Part shown: positions 8,639-17,043 of the stretch, piece by piece | How the letters are laid out: every line of letters starts with the position of its first letter | How positions within the stretch are numbered: position 1 is the stretch's first letter | Assembly (NCBI RefSeq): GCF_002163755.1 | Contig: NZ_CP015863.1 | Coordinates: 2,914,001 to 2,978,000 of the forward strand | Direction: 5' to 3' | DNA length: 64,000 nucleotides | From: Vibrio campbellii CAIM 519 = NBRC 15631 = ATCC 25920 | Lineage (GTDB): Bacteria > Pseudomonadota > Gammaproteobacteria > Enterobacterales > Vibrionaceae | Program-made: the position numbers and the translations under genes | Notes under the pieces: model-generated | Seen by the model: the letters and a program-made list of their open reading frames with translations, nothing else | Told to the model about the DNA's origin: nothing | Databases searched by the model: none

Positions 8639-9341
8639 TGAGCACCTGCACGTCTTGTTGGTAAACACTACGCTCCCCGTTTTGATTGAACTCTAAATTG
8701 ATGTGTACAAGACCACCACGCTGCAGCGTTGGCTCTAGATAGTGCATATCACTTACAGAAGTATCGACACTATCCGCGACTGTAATTCCATTGCGCGTTA
8801 TTTGATTATTTTCGAAGCAGTAACGTACTTCAGACTTATCTTGATAGACGTAATGACGGCTCGAAATAGAAGAGCCCCCAATCGTACTGGCAGCCCCACT
8901 AATAACAAAGACATCACCAGTTTTGGCTAGACCACCAACATTTAAACTTTGTGAAGAAGAAGGTTGCAGATCTTTATAACGACTCGGATTAATAACCATC
9001 CAAGCGTTAGCGGGCATTGGGTTTAACGTGGCGTCATTGCCCAATAAGAACTCCAAGTCGTTATTTGTCAGTGTGTAGAACCCTGAATACTCAATAGGTA
9101 CAAACTCTAAACACTTCGTCGTGTCATCAGGCTCATGAAAACTATTTGGCACGGCATGGCGAATTTCACGCGACATTTTTTCTAATACAAACTGCGCTTG
9201 CGTTTGCATTCGTTGGCGATCAATCGTGTTTGCGTACCCCTTCATGCCTAACTGCACGTAACCCGCAATACCAAGCATGATGAAGCTACCAATTACGATG
9301 GTGACTATCATTTCCATTAAGGTGAAACCACGAACTTTCAT
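8628..9341 (-). CDS. mshO: MSHA minor pilin MshO
   Basis: A 237-residue type IV minor pilin. The prepilin signal is MKVRG/FTLMEMIVTIVIGSF, with cleavage expected after Gly5 and Glu at mature position 5. The globular part has two regions of minor-pilin (PilW-like) character and a cysteine pair. Its ATG at 9341 overlaps the mshD stop by one base (TGATG), implying translational coupling. Role by family: assembly or priming of the MSHA pilus in the inner membrane. Confidence 0.92.
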   Translation of the reverse strand: MKVRGFTLMEMIVTIVIGSFIMLGIAGYVQLGMKGYANTIDRQRMQTQAQFVLEKMSREIRHAVPNSFHEPDDTTKCLEFVPIEYSGFYTLTNNDLEFLLGNDATLNPMPANAWMVINPSRYKDLQPSSSQSLNVGGLAKTGDVFVISGAASTIGGSSISSRHYVYQDKSEVRYCFENNQITRNGITVADSVDTSVSDMHYLEPTLQRGGLVHINLEFNQNGERSVYQQDVQVLNVP

Positions 9342-9946
9342 CAGTAGTTACCTCGTATAGCGGTAAGTGTGAGCGGCTGAGCATTACTCGCAAAGATTCT
9401 CACTGTGACTTTTTTATAGTTTGTTATGCCTGTAGGTGGCGTGGCGCTCAGATCATCATATGCCACACTAACTTCAACTCGGAAGTTACGGTACTCATCT
9501 TCGCTACTTGCGCCCAAGATATCTGAAATATTACCTCGGCTCGTCTCTTGGCATTGAGCAACCGTCGTTGGTGTACTCCAACAACCGATGTAATCATCGA
9601 CATCATTAAAAGTACTTGGGTTATTAGAAATTTCGCCATACTTTGTATCAACACCCAATGTCGCCGAACAACCGTTAGACGGGTTATCTGGATGAGGGTT
9701 AAGACTAGACTCCCCACAACGAACAACCCCACCATCAAAATCACTCCACTGGTCAAAGCCGCGCGCCAATATTTGCGACATAAAACCCTGCCCTAAGGCT
9801 GCTGCACGCATTTGATAATGAGGCATTGCTGAATCGCGAATTTGAGGAACCAGAAAAGACGTAAACGCTACCATCGCAATCCCCATAAGAACGATGGCAA
9901 TGATCATCTCAATAAGCGTCATACCAATGTGCTTTCTCATGAGCAT
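9341..9946 (-). CDS. mshD: MSHA minor pilin MshD
   Basis: A 201-residue minor pilin with leader MLMRKHIG/MTLIEMIIAIVLMG and Glu at mature position 5; Met replaces the usual Phe at +1. A GGAGG sequence lies four bases before the ATG at 9946 and ten before the alternative ATG at 9940, so the exact start is uncertain. It overlaps the end of mshC by 10 bp. Four or more cysteines in the globular domain suggest disulfides. It resembles PilV-type minor pilins in size and position. Confidence 0.9.
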   Translation of the reverse strand: MLMRKHIGMTLIEMIIAIVLMGIAMVAFTSFLVPQIRDSAMPHYQMRAAALGQGFMSQILARGFDQWSDFDGGVVRCGESSLNPHPDNPSNGCSATLGVDTKYGEISNNPSTFNDVDDYIGCWSTPTTVAQCQETSRGNISDILGASSEDEYRNFRVEVSVAYDDLSATPPTGITNYKKVTVRIFASNAQPLTLTAIRGNY

Positions 9947-10485
9947 GTTCCCTCCGAAACATAACCCTGAGGGTTAATCAATACTCGGCACCGGCTTTGA
10001 CCGTTTTTATCTTGAATAAGAATAGAAACACCAGCAGATGAAGCATTGAGAGGGTTGCCCAATAGATCAAATTCGATAGGACTAGAGGCACCATTAATAA
10101 TAGAAAACTGAGCTGAGTTATCGATAACAACATCGCTTCGAGCATCTCGTTTCTTACTAACCAAATTGCACGCCGCACTAGATCCTATACAAGTATTCGT
10201 AATCGATAGACAAAAGTTAGTGTAGCTAGAGTCCTCTCCAGCTTTGTAGCTACTGGGTAGACACCTTTCAGGATAAGACTTGTTTGGGATATTGATATTC
10301 GACTGCATGCGATTCACCTGTACTTGGCGAATCACTGAAATAGCCTGCTCTTGAAGCGCAAATGCAGACACACTGCCTTTGCCTATAAAACGGCTGGCAG
10401 CAAACAGAGAGAGAATAGATAAGAGAACGATCACTAAGATCAATTCCATCAAGGTAAACCCTAATGCAGAGCTGCGAATTTTCAT
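9937..10485 (-). CDS. mshC: MSHA minor pilin MshC
   Basis: A 182-residue minor pilin with prepilin leader MKIRSSALG/FTLMELILVIVLLS, cleavage after Gly9 and Glu5 retained. The central region is GspH/FimT-like (VIRQVQVNRMQSN). Several cysteines occur in the globular part. The start ATG at 10485 has AAGG seven bases upstream. It follows the small prepilin gene by 118 bp, a larger gap than elsewhere in the operon, so a promoter or processing site here is possible, but I see no clear motif. Confidence 0.9.
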   Translation of the reverse strand: MKIRSSALGFTLMELILVIVLLSILSLFAASRFIGKGSVSAFALQEQAISVIRQVQVNRMQSNINIPNKSYPERCLPSSYKAGEDSSYTNFCLSITNTCIGSSAACNLVSKKRDARSDVVIDNSAQFSIINGASSPIEFDLLGNPLNASSAGVSILIQDKNGQSRCRVLINPQGYVSEGTCS

Positions 10486-10603
10486 AACCCAACCTTAGGC
10501 TTAGGACAAGCGAAATGAGTATACGATGAAATTATGAGAATAATGATAGGTTTATAAGTTTTAAATTCGAACTGTGAGCAAGTGTACAAATAACCGCCAA
10601 AGG

Positions 10604-10834
10604 TCATTTCTTTCCTTTTGAGCGCTCCAATTCTTCTTCAATTCGATCGTAAGTTTCTTTGTTGCTTAGCGTCTCAGAAACGTGCTCAGCGGTTTGCTTG
10701 GTTTGCTCCCACTTGGCTTCATAAATTTCTGGTTCAAAGCTGATAAATCTTGGTAATACCACATAACCGATTACACCCAAGATAATCAGCACAACCACAA
10801 ATTCTATTGCGCTAAGCCCCGATGATTTACGCAT
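10604..10834 (-). CDS. Mini prepilin-like protein between mshA and mshC
   Basis: A 76-residue protein (start chosen at ATG 10834; an upstream TTG at 10858 is less likely). The N-terminus MRKSSG/LSAIEFVVVLIILG matches a class III-like prepilin signal: basic leader, Gly at -1 and Glu at +5, but Leu instead of Phe at +1. The helix continues VIGYVVLPRF, the PRF echoing MshA. After it come only about 45 charged, coil-like residues ending KGKK and no cysteine, so there is no room for a normal pilin beta-sheet domain. I could not assign a named msh gene; mshB is the nearest positional candidate, but MshB is full length in V. cholerae. Confidence 0.75.
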   Translation of the reverse strand: MRKSSGLSAIEFVVVLIILGVIGYVVLPRFISFEPEIYEAKWEQTKQTAEHVSETLSNKETYDRIEEELERSKGKK

Positions 10835-10872
10835 ATGTACTATTCCGAGATTAATCAAAATATAGAGATAAA

Positions 10873-10889
10873 GGCCAGACTGTCTGGCC
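10873..10889 (-). terminator. Intercistronic hairpin after mshA
   Basis: GGCCAGA and TCTGGCC pair around a 3-base loop just after the mshA stop. On the minus strand TTTATCTC follows, a weak U run. It probably acts as a partial terminator or a 3' stabiliser that raises major pilin mRNA over downstream genes. Confidence 0.6.
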
Positions 10890-10906
10890 CTTAGAAAATT
10901 TTCTGT

Positions 10907-11365
10907 TTATTTAGTTGGACAATCAGTTACTTCAGACTTTGCAGATGTATTTGCACTTGCAGCTTGTTTGTATCTAACACATTTTTTGTTATAGCTATCA
11001 ATACCAAAGTAAACTATATCTGTCTCTTTACCTTTATAAACGAAGTCTCCATCAGTACCAATACCGTCAACAATAGCAGCAATAGCACCACTTGTAGCTT
11101 CTGGGTAACCAAAAATAGTATTGATTGAATTTGTACCGACTCCAGTGCTTACTGCACCGCTGGTTGACTCAATACCTTTAATTGCTGCCTTTCCATAAAC
11201 AATACCAGATGCACCTTGAATAGCACCAGATAACCCTTCAAGAGTCGCATTACGTGCATCATCTTGAATATTTAGAAAACGTGGTGCAGCCGTCACCGCT
11301 AGAATACCCAGGATTACAATTACCACTACCAATTCGATAAGGGTGAAACCACCTTGTCTTTTCAT
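10907..11365 (-). CDS. mshA: MSHA major pilin MshA
   Basis: A 152-residue type IVa pilin that polymerises into the mannose-sensitive haemagglutinin pilus used for surface attachment. The leader MKRQGG/FTLIELVVVIVILG is followed by the LAVTAAPRFLNIQDDAR stretch typical of MshA and has Glu5. Two cysteines near the C-terminus (KKC and TDC) define the disulfide-bonded D-region. The ATG has an AGAGAGAG purine run upstream. A 289-bp gap separates it from mshF and carries its own -10 element; a hairpin follows the stop. Its Ser/Thr/Ala-rich middle could accept O-glycans from PglL, but that is speculation. Confidence 0.94.
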   Translation of the reverse strand: MKRQGGFTLIELVVVIVILGILAVTAAPRFLNIQDDARNATLEGLSGAIQGASGIVYGKAAIKGIESTSGAVSTGVGTNSINTIFGYPEATSGAIAAIVDGIGTDGDFVYKGKETDIVYFGIDSYNKKCVRYKQAASANTSAKSEVTDCPTK

Positions 11366-11606
11366 TGTTTACTCTCTCTATGTAAGCATGCAGAGTGACT
11401 GCAAAGTTTATCGGTCATGCGACCATTTTGGATAATGTCAAAACGGTGTGGCATCTCAACGATAAAACAATGTTTATCCATTGAGCCCTATATCTACCGC
11501 TTTAGCAGAATGACGATTCGCCATTATTAAGTTAAAGCCGTGCAAAAAAGATATCCCAAGTTTGGTTTACTTTTTATTACAACCTTTTGCTTATGGTAAT
11601 GTTTGC

Positions 11607-11612
11607 ATTATA
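11607..11612 (-). promoter_or_regulatory. Candidate mshA promoter -10 element
   Basis: On the minus strand a perfect TATAAT lies in the mshF-mshA gap, about 240 bases before the mshA ATG. No good -35 is present at 17 bases, so it may need an activator. It would give mshA a leader of roughly 235 nt. Confidence 0.45.
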
Positions 11613-11654
11613 CCGACTTTCATTCCCATTTATAGTACTTAAGTGTCAAAAAAT

Positions 11655-12116
11655 TCACTCCGTCGACATTTCGACATCTATTTTCAGGTAATTAGCGTCT
11701 GATATAACAACAACTCTCTGTCCATTTTCATAAGTGTAGTGACATGCATAACTATTACTTTTAATTGCTCCACGAATTTCTAACAACTCGCTCGCCATAA
11801 TTTTACGTTGTGGGTAATGGACCGTCAGCCAATAGTCACAATCCAGCACACCGCTTGTTCTGAAAGGTGATACTAAGCCCCCTTCCGTCATATTAAGCTC
11901 AAAACCCTCCATTAACAGCAACTTAGGCTCTCCATGAACAAGCCATGCTTGGTGGTATCGTTGCACGCTATCTTGCATCCAAACCTTGGCAAGTCTCGCT
12001 CCTGTTTCTTGCGCTTCTTGCTCTATCGGTTTCAACTTTTGTATCAATGCGCCCAGAACAATAACCCCGACGATTCCTGCAAGAATCAACGTTGCTCGGC
12101 TTTGATTTTCGACCAC
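11655..12116 (-). CDS. mshF: MSHA biogenesis protein MshF
   Basis: A 153-residue protein if translation starts at GTG 12116 (VVENQSRATLILAGIVGVIV), four bases after the mshG stop. The longer reading frame from 12203 lies inside mshG and its translation (Trp/Cys-rich) looks spurious. There is one N-terminal membrane helix at about residues 8-28, then a periplasmic domain of unknown fold. MshF is a poorly characterised accessory factor found between mshG and the pilin genes. Confidence 0.85.
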   Translation of the reverse strand: MVENQSRATLILAGIVGVIVLGALIQKLKPIEQEAQETGARLAKVWMQDSVQRYHQAWLVHGEPKLLLMEGFELNMTEGGLVSPFRTSGVLDCDYWLTVHYPQRKIMASELLEIRGAIKSNSYACHYTYENGQRVVVISDANYLKIDVEMSTE

Positions 12117-12120
12117 GCCG

Positions 12121-13344
12121 TTAGCCGCCTTTGATGATGTCCAGCATCCCCCACATTGGCAGGAAGATACCGAGTGCCAACACCATAACCATACCTGCCA
12201 CAATGACCAAAAGTAACGGTTCTATTCGTGCAGTTAGGGTTTTTAAGTCGTAATCCACTTCACGGTCATAGAAGTCTGAGACTTCCAATAGCAGTTCATC
12301 AATACGACCGGTTTCTTCACCGACCGCAATCATCTGAATAACCAGAGGCGTAAAAATCTTACTGTTGATTGCCGTAACTGAAATGGTACTGCCCGCTTCA
12401 ATCGCCGATTTCATTTCAAAAATTCGGTTCTCTAAGAACTTGTTACCTAGCGCTTCACCAGCCAGTGCCAATGACTGGTTTAGCGGTACACCGGATTTCA
12501 GCATCAATGAAAACGTGCGTGCGAAACGAGATAGCTGTGCCCGGTTTACGATATCGCCCACGATTGGCAATCGTAGACGGAACTTATCGAACTTCTCTCG
12601 ACCATCTGCGGTTGCAACCCAAGCTCTAAATAAAAGGAGTGCCCCAACGATTGCCGCAATGAGCAGCCCCCAAAAATTCACAAAGAAGTTAGAGGTTGCA
12701 ATCAGGATCCTAGTCGGCAAGGGAAGATCCACTCCAAAGCGGGTAAACATGGACGCGAACTCTGGGATAACCAGAATGTTCAAAATAAACATCGCGATGG
12801 TAATAAACACAATCACAAACGTTGGATAGCGCATGGCGGCTTTGATACGCTTTCGCGTTTCCAGTTCTTGTTCGTAGTAGTTTGCTAGCTGTAGTAAGGC
12901 TTGGTCTAGACGACCGGTGTTTTCACCCACGTTAATCATCGACACAAACAGCGGGCTAAACACTTTAGTGTGCGGTTGCATCGCGGAAGAAAGGCCGCGA
13001 CCGTTACTCAACTCAGATACCACATCTTCTAAGGCCTCTTTGAGCTGTTTATTCTCACAGTTTTGCAGCAGGCCACGCATGGATCGCAATAATGGCACGC
13101 CCGCTTTAGTCAAACTAAATAGCTGACGTGAAAACAGGATAATCACTTCAAGCGGAATCGCAGGCACAAGTAACTTGGATAAGCTGACTTTGCTTTTAAC
13201 CGCTTCTTTTTCTAATCGTAGGTTTAGAGGAATGATCCCCTTATTCATCAATGCTTCCGCTGCCGCTTCGGAATTCACCGCATCGACTTTGCCACTGGTT
13301 GATGAGCCGTCTAAGGTGCGGCCTTGATAACGAAAAGTTGGCAT
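12121..13344 (-). CDS. mshG: MSHA inner-membrane platform protein MshG
   Basis: A 407-residue GspF/PilC-family platform protein that couples the assembly ATPase to pilin polymerisation. Two copies of the GspF domain are visible: about 75-195 (FSRQLFSLTKAGVPLLRSM) and about 275-397 (RFARTFSLMLKSGVPLNQSL). Membrane segments occur near 170-190, 220-240 and 375-400. The N-terminal FRYQGRTLDGSSTSG is typical of the family. It begins 8 bp after mshE with AGG seven bases upstream. The length is normal. Confidence 0.96.
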   Translation of the reverse strand: MPTFRYQGRTLDGSSTSGKVDAVNSEAAAEALMNKGIIPLNLRLEKEAVKSKVSLSKLLVPAIPLEVIILFSRQLFSLTKAGVPLLRSMRGLLQNCENKQLKEALEDVVSELSNGRGLSSAMQPHTKVFSPLFVSMINVGENTGRLDQALLQLANYYEQELETRKRIKAAMRYPTFVIVFITIAMFILNILVIPEFASMFTRFGVDLPLPTRILIATSNFFVNFWGLLIAAIVGALLLFRAWVATADGREKFDKFRLRLPIVGDIVNRAQLSRFARTFSLMLKSGVPLNQSLALAGEALGNKFLENRIFEMKSAIEAGSTISVTAINSKIFTPLVIQMIAVGEETGRIDELLLEVSDFYDREVDYDLKTLTARIEPLLLVIVAGMVMVLALGIFLPMWGMLDIIKGG

Positions 13345-13352
13345 TCACTTAC

Positions 13353-15077
13353 CTACATGAAAATTGGGTCGGTTTTACCAGAAGCATCGCCCTCACCAAG
13401 AGCCATAACTTCATCCAAACTCACGGTACCTTGCAGTGCAAGCTCCATAGCAGAAGCCAACAGAGGCTTATAGTTTTCTGAGCGGCGCGCCACTTGAGCA
13501 AAGCCTACAGCATCACTGGCTCGTAGCTTGTCCATCATTTCATTTTCTAGCTCAAGCATCTCAAACACACCAACTCGGCCGCGATAACCGGTCAGGTTAC
13601 AGTTTTGGCAACCCGCGCCTTTGTGGAAGGTTTGCCCTACTTGATTAGGGAAGCGACCCGCAAGCCACTGCTGACGAGACTCATCAAGCACATCCGCTGT
13701 TTTACAGTCAGGGCAGACACGACGAACAAGTCGTTGAGCTACGACAGCACGCACCGCACTCGCGACCAAGTAACCAGGCGCGCCCATATCAATCATACGC
13801 AACGCACTGTCCACCGCATCGTTAGTGTGCAAAGTACTTAGTACTAAGTGACCAGTTAGTGCAGCACGGAGGCCTATTTCAACCGTTTCTTGGTCACGCA
13901 TCTCACCAATAAGGATAATGTCTGGGTCTTGACGTAGGAAGGTTCGCAGCACTCGCGAGAAAGTCAGATCAATTTTACTGTTGATCTGCACCTGAGTAAT
14001 GCGCGGTAAGCGGTATTCCACCGGATCTTCTGCGGTGATGATCTTCTTGCCCGGTTCGTTTAATTCACTCAACGCACCATAAAGTGTGGTGGTTTTACCG
14101 GAGCCTGTTGGACCAGTAACTAAGATCATTCCGTGTGGACGAGAAAGCTGACGACGAAGACGAGCAAGTAACTCAGGTGGTAAACCGGAATCTTCAAGCT
14201 TACGCAAACCAGAAGATTGGTTTAGCAAACGCATTACCACTGATTCACCGTATTGCGTTGGCAAAGTCGACATACGAATATCGATCGATTGACCACGAAC
14301 TTTGATATTGAATCGACCATCTTGAGGTAAGCGCTTTTCAGAGATATCGAGATGCGCCATTAATTTCAGGCGTAGTACCAATGCAGAAGCAATGTTGACT
14401 TCGTTTAGAAGGGTTTCATGCAACACACCATCAACACGCTGACGTAAACGCAGCACCTTGTCGTCTGGCTCAATATGAATATCCGATGCACCAACTTGAA
14501 CAGCATCTTCAAACATCGAGTTAACCAGTTTTACAACGGTAACTTCTTCGCTGTCGCCTTCATCAATGCCGTAATCAAAGCCTTCAACATCTTGGTGCTC
14601 AGCTTGCAGCTGTTCAGCAAACGACGCGATTTCTTTGGTTCGGCGATAATAGCGGTCAAAGCTTTCGACTAACTGGCGTTCAGGTGCAATGATAAATTCT
14701 AAATCGTGCTCACCGAGCAAGTTCATCAATGATTCTTGCGTAAACAGGTCAGCAGGATCGCTCATAGCAACGCGCAGCGTGCCACCATTGCGAGCAACAA
14801 CCATGGCACGTAAGCGGCGCGCATGCACCTCTGGCAAGATCTGCACAGCATCAGCATCAACAGGCGCACGGCTTAAATCAATTAATGGTAAGCCAAGTTG
14901 CTGAGACAAAAAGTCTAACATCTGCTTTTCACTGATAAAGCCAAGATCGATAAGAGCGTCGCCCAACTTTTGTCCGGTGCTATGCTGAGCACTCAGGGCT
15001 TGCTGGACCTGATCTTCAGAGACAATACCCTCTTCAACCAACAGGTCGCCTAAGCGTTTTCTCAACTGAATTTTCAT
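13353..15077 (-). CDS. mshE: MSHA pilus extension ATPase MshE
   Basis: A 574-residue GspE/PilB-family ATPase powering MSHA extension. The N-terminus (about 8-65) has two copies of the MshEN signature (RLGDLLVEEG and KLGDALIDLG, with ALSAQ and FLSQQLGLPL), the domain shown in V. cholerae MshE to bind cyclic di-GMP. Walker A is GPTGSGKTTT at about 322-331, Walker B IILIGEMRD at about 387-395, and a His box lies at 407-417. Two Cys pairs (CPDC at 455 and CQNC at 490) form the zinc site. The ATG overlaps the mshN stop (ATGA) and has GGAG eight bases upstream. Confidence 0.97.
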   Translation of the reverse strand: MKIQLRKRLGDLLVEEGIVSEDQVQQALSAQHSTGQKLGDALIDLGFISEKQMLDFLSQQLGLPLIDLSRAPVDADAVQILPEVHARRLRAMVVARNGGTLRVAMSDPADLFTQESLMNLLGEHDLEFIIAPERQLVESFDRYYRRTKEIASFAEQLQAEHQDVEGFDYGIDEGDSEEVTVVKLVNSMFEDAVQVGASDIHIEPDDKVLRLRQRVDGVLHETLLNEVNIASALVLRLKLMAHLDISEKRLPQDGRFNIKVRGQSIDIRMSTLPTQYGESVVMRLLNQSSGLRKLEDSGLPPELLARLRRQLSRPHGMILVTGPTGSGKTTTLYGALSELNEPGKKIITAEDPVEYRLPRITQVQINSKIDLTFSRVLRTFLRQDPDIILIGEMRDQETVEIGLRAALTGHLVLSTLHTNDAVDSALRMIDMGAPGYLVASAVRAVVAQRLVRRVCPDCKTADVLDESRQQWLAGRFPNQVGQTFHKGAGCQNCNLTGYRGRVGVFEMLELENEMMDKLRASDAVGFAQVARRSENYKPLLASAMELALQGTVSLDEVMALGEGDASGKTDPIFM

Positions 15078-16171
15078 CGTGCGTTCTCCAGTTGTTTTAA
15101 AATATTCAAGCGGTCACGAATAAATGCCTGAGACTGATTCGAAATACCGACTTTGCCCAACGCCTTTTGGTAAGACGCAATAGCCGGAGTAAAGGCAAGT
15201 GCTCGCTCTTGTTGAATGGCTAAACCAAGCCACCAGCGGGCGTTTTCTGGCTCACGCTGAGTCAGTAATTGATAACTTTCTAGAGCAATATCATTTTGTT
15301 TCTGCTTTTGAGCAAGTGCGGCTCGCATCGCTAAATAGTCGCGGCTTGGTGTTGGCGGCAAATGCACTAATGGGCTCAATGCGGCTTCTGGCTGATCTGC
15401 TTTTACCAGTAGTTTTGATAGCGCTAGACGTAAAGGCTGATTGTTCGGTTCCAGAGAAATGCCTGTTTGTAGGATCTCATAGGCTTTTCGTGTATCGCCT
15501 TTACCGAAATACAACGCCGCAAGCTTTTGGCGAGCTTCAAGGTTAGTTGGTTGATAGCGAAGCGCTTCACCAAATGCAGATAATGCGGTTTTCATGTCAT
15601 TGGCATCCATCGCTTTATCTGCACGGGCCAATGCCTTTTCGGCAAGCTGTTGATGCGTGAGTTCAACCTGCTCAATACGCATTGAACTTTCATGAGAAAC
15701 GTTCGCAGTTCGGCTGACGCCGTTATTTAGACTCGCCAGTAAAATAGGCTGCTCTGGAGCAGTGCTTAGTTCTCTTCGCGGAGCAAAATCATCCACTTCT
15801 GGTGCGGGTTCCACGACAGGTAATTGCACAGTGACTTTAGGCTTCTCTATTCTTTGCGTGTAAACCACATTATCTAATTGAGGCGTCACCTTATTCGTCG
15901 GAGAGTGACTTACTGCAACCACTGGTGATGCTTCTGCAGCAATGTGATTTACCGAAGCGTCTGAAGTTAAAGGTATTTCTTCTATCGACGTAGGGCCTTG
16001 AGAAACCGCCCAACCTCCGACGGCTAAGCTTAAAGAAAAGCCTCCCACCAGCCACAGCCATGGCTTGCTTCGAGTAATACTTGGAATTTCCGCCCGAGTT
16101 AACTCTGAAGGCGACTCTTTTTCAGCAAGTTCTGATAATGCTTTATTGATGGCACTCAAGGTTGGCTCCAT
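15074..16171 (-). CDS. mshN: MSHA biogenesis TPR protein MshN
   Basis: A 365-residue inner-membrane protein. The start is taken as ATG 16171; a TTG at 16177 is in frame. It has a short cytoplasmic N-terminus (MEPTLSAINKALSELAEKES), one membrane helix (WLWLVGGFSLSLAVGGWAV, about 38-56), a Pro/Val-rich periplasmic linker, and then TPR repeats from about 165 to 360 (ARADKAMDANDMKTALSAFG and later copies). The family role is a scaffold near the secretin. It overlaps mshM by 16 bp and mshE by 4 bp. Confidence 0.93.
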   Translation of the reverse strand: MEPTLSAINKALSELAEKESPSELTRAEIPSITRSKPWLWLVGGFSLSLAVGGWAVSQGPTSIEEIPLTSDASVNHIAAEASPVVAVSHSPTNKVTPQLDNVVYTQRIEKPKVTVQLPVVEPAPEVDDFAPRRELSTAPEQPILLASLNNGVSRTANVSHESSMRIEQVELTHQQLAEKALARADKAMDANDMKTALSAFGEALRYQPTNLEARQKLAALYFGKGDTRKAYEILQTGISLEPNNQPLRLALSKLLVKADQPEAALSPLVHLPPTPSRDYLAMRAALAQKQKQNDIALESYQLLTQREPENARWWLGLAIQQERALAFTPAIASYQKALGKVGISNQSQAFIRDRLNILKQLENAR

Positions 16172-17001
16172 CCCCAAAATCTGGGAGTTTTAAACTTAGG
16201 TTTACGCGCATCAAAGGTGTCATGCATTGCAACGTAAACGTGTTGATTCTTTAATAACGTGCAACGGTCATTGAACGCAGTGAGCAGGGCTTTGTGACTG
16301 ATTTGGTTGATCAACCTCGGGATGCCCATCGCCGAACGCCAAATGGCTTTTTTCTGCTCAATCGAGAAGATATGCGCACCATTTCCCGCTTTGTCTAAAC
16401 GGTTATTGATGTAGGCGACGCCCTCTTCAATCGAGAGAGGCCGAAGCTGACAACTAAACGTAATTCGCTGACGGAACTGACGTAGCTCGTGGGTTTCAAG
16501 TCGCTCACCCAGTTCCGGCTGACCAAACAACACCAGTTGAATCAACTTGTCTTGCTCGGTCTCCAAGTTGCCAAATAGGCGCAGCGTTTCTAAAGCTTCG
16601 GATGACAAAGCTTGTGCCTCGTCGACAATCAGTACCGTCTTTTTTCCCAAACTATGAATTTGGATCAAACGCTCCTGAATCAGTGAGACGACTTTGAGTG
16701 GGTCGGTATCTTCAATACCTAACTCTCGCGCAACCGCAAACTGTAACTGCTCACCATTTAGTACAGGGTTAGGTAAGTAAACGAGTTCAACTTCAGATTC
16801 GACTTGCTCAATCAGCTTACGACAAACCATGGTTTTGCCCGTGCCGACCTCGCCAGTCACTTTAATCACCCCCTCACCCATTTTGACCGCAGCCATTATG
16901 GTTTGAATAGCCTCGTAGTGAGGTACTAACCCGAGAAACATTTCTGTATTTGGGGTCAGTGAGAAAGGTTGAACTCTAAATCCAAAATGCGACAAGTACA
17001 T
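16156..17001 (-). CDS. mshM: MSHA AAA ATPase MshM
   Basis: A 281-residue ExeA/GspA-like AAA ATPase. It begins MYLSHFGFRVQPFSLTPNTE, the characteristic start of this family. Walker A is GEVGTGKTM at about 50-58 and Walker B VLIVDEAQAL at about 122-131; sensor residues follow in LVLFGQPEL. It lacks the C-terminal peptidoglycan-binding part of full ExeA, as is usual for MshM. It probably assists secretin or peptidoglycan passage. The start has no strong ribosome binding site. Confidence 0.94.
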   Translation of the reverse strand: MYLSHFGFRVQPFSLTPNTEMFLGLVPHYEAIQTIMAAVKMGEGVIKVTGEVGTGKTMVCRKLIEQVESEVELVYLPNPVLNGEQLQFAVARELGIEDTDPLKVVSLIQERLIQIHSLGKKTVLIVDEAQALSSEALETLRLFGNLETEQDKLIQLVLFGQPELGERLETHELRQFRQRITFSCQLRPLSIEEGVAYINNRLDKAGNGAHIFSIEQKKAIWRSAMGIPRLINQISHKALLTAFNDRCTLLKNQHVYVAMHDTFDARKPKFKTPRFWGWSQP

Positions 17002-17043
17002 AATCGAATCACAGAACCACGTTTACGACACTCCCAACGCTGA

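Noticed and set aside
11366..11600. Possible cyclic di-GMP riboswitch or sigma-28 promoter in the mshA leader
   Set aside because: I could not find the GEMM conserved wording; ACCGATAA resembles a sigma-28 -10, but no matching -35 is present.
12117..12203. 29-codon N-terminal extension of mshF
   Set aside because: It lies inside mshG in another frame and is rich in Trp and Cys; the GTG at 12116 after the mshG stop is better.
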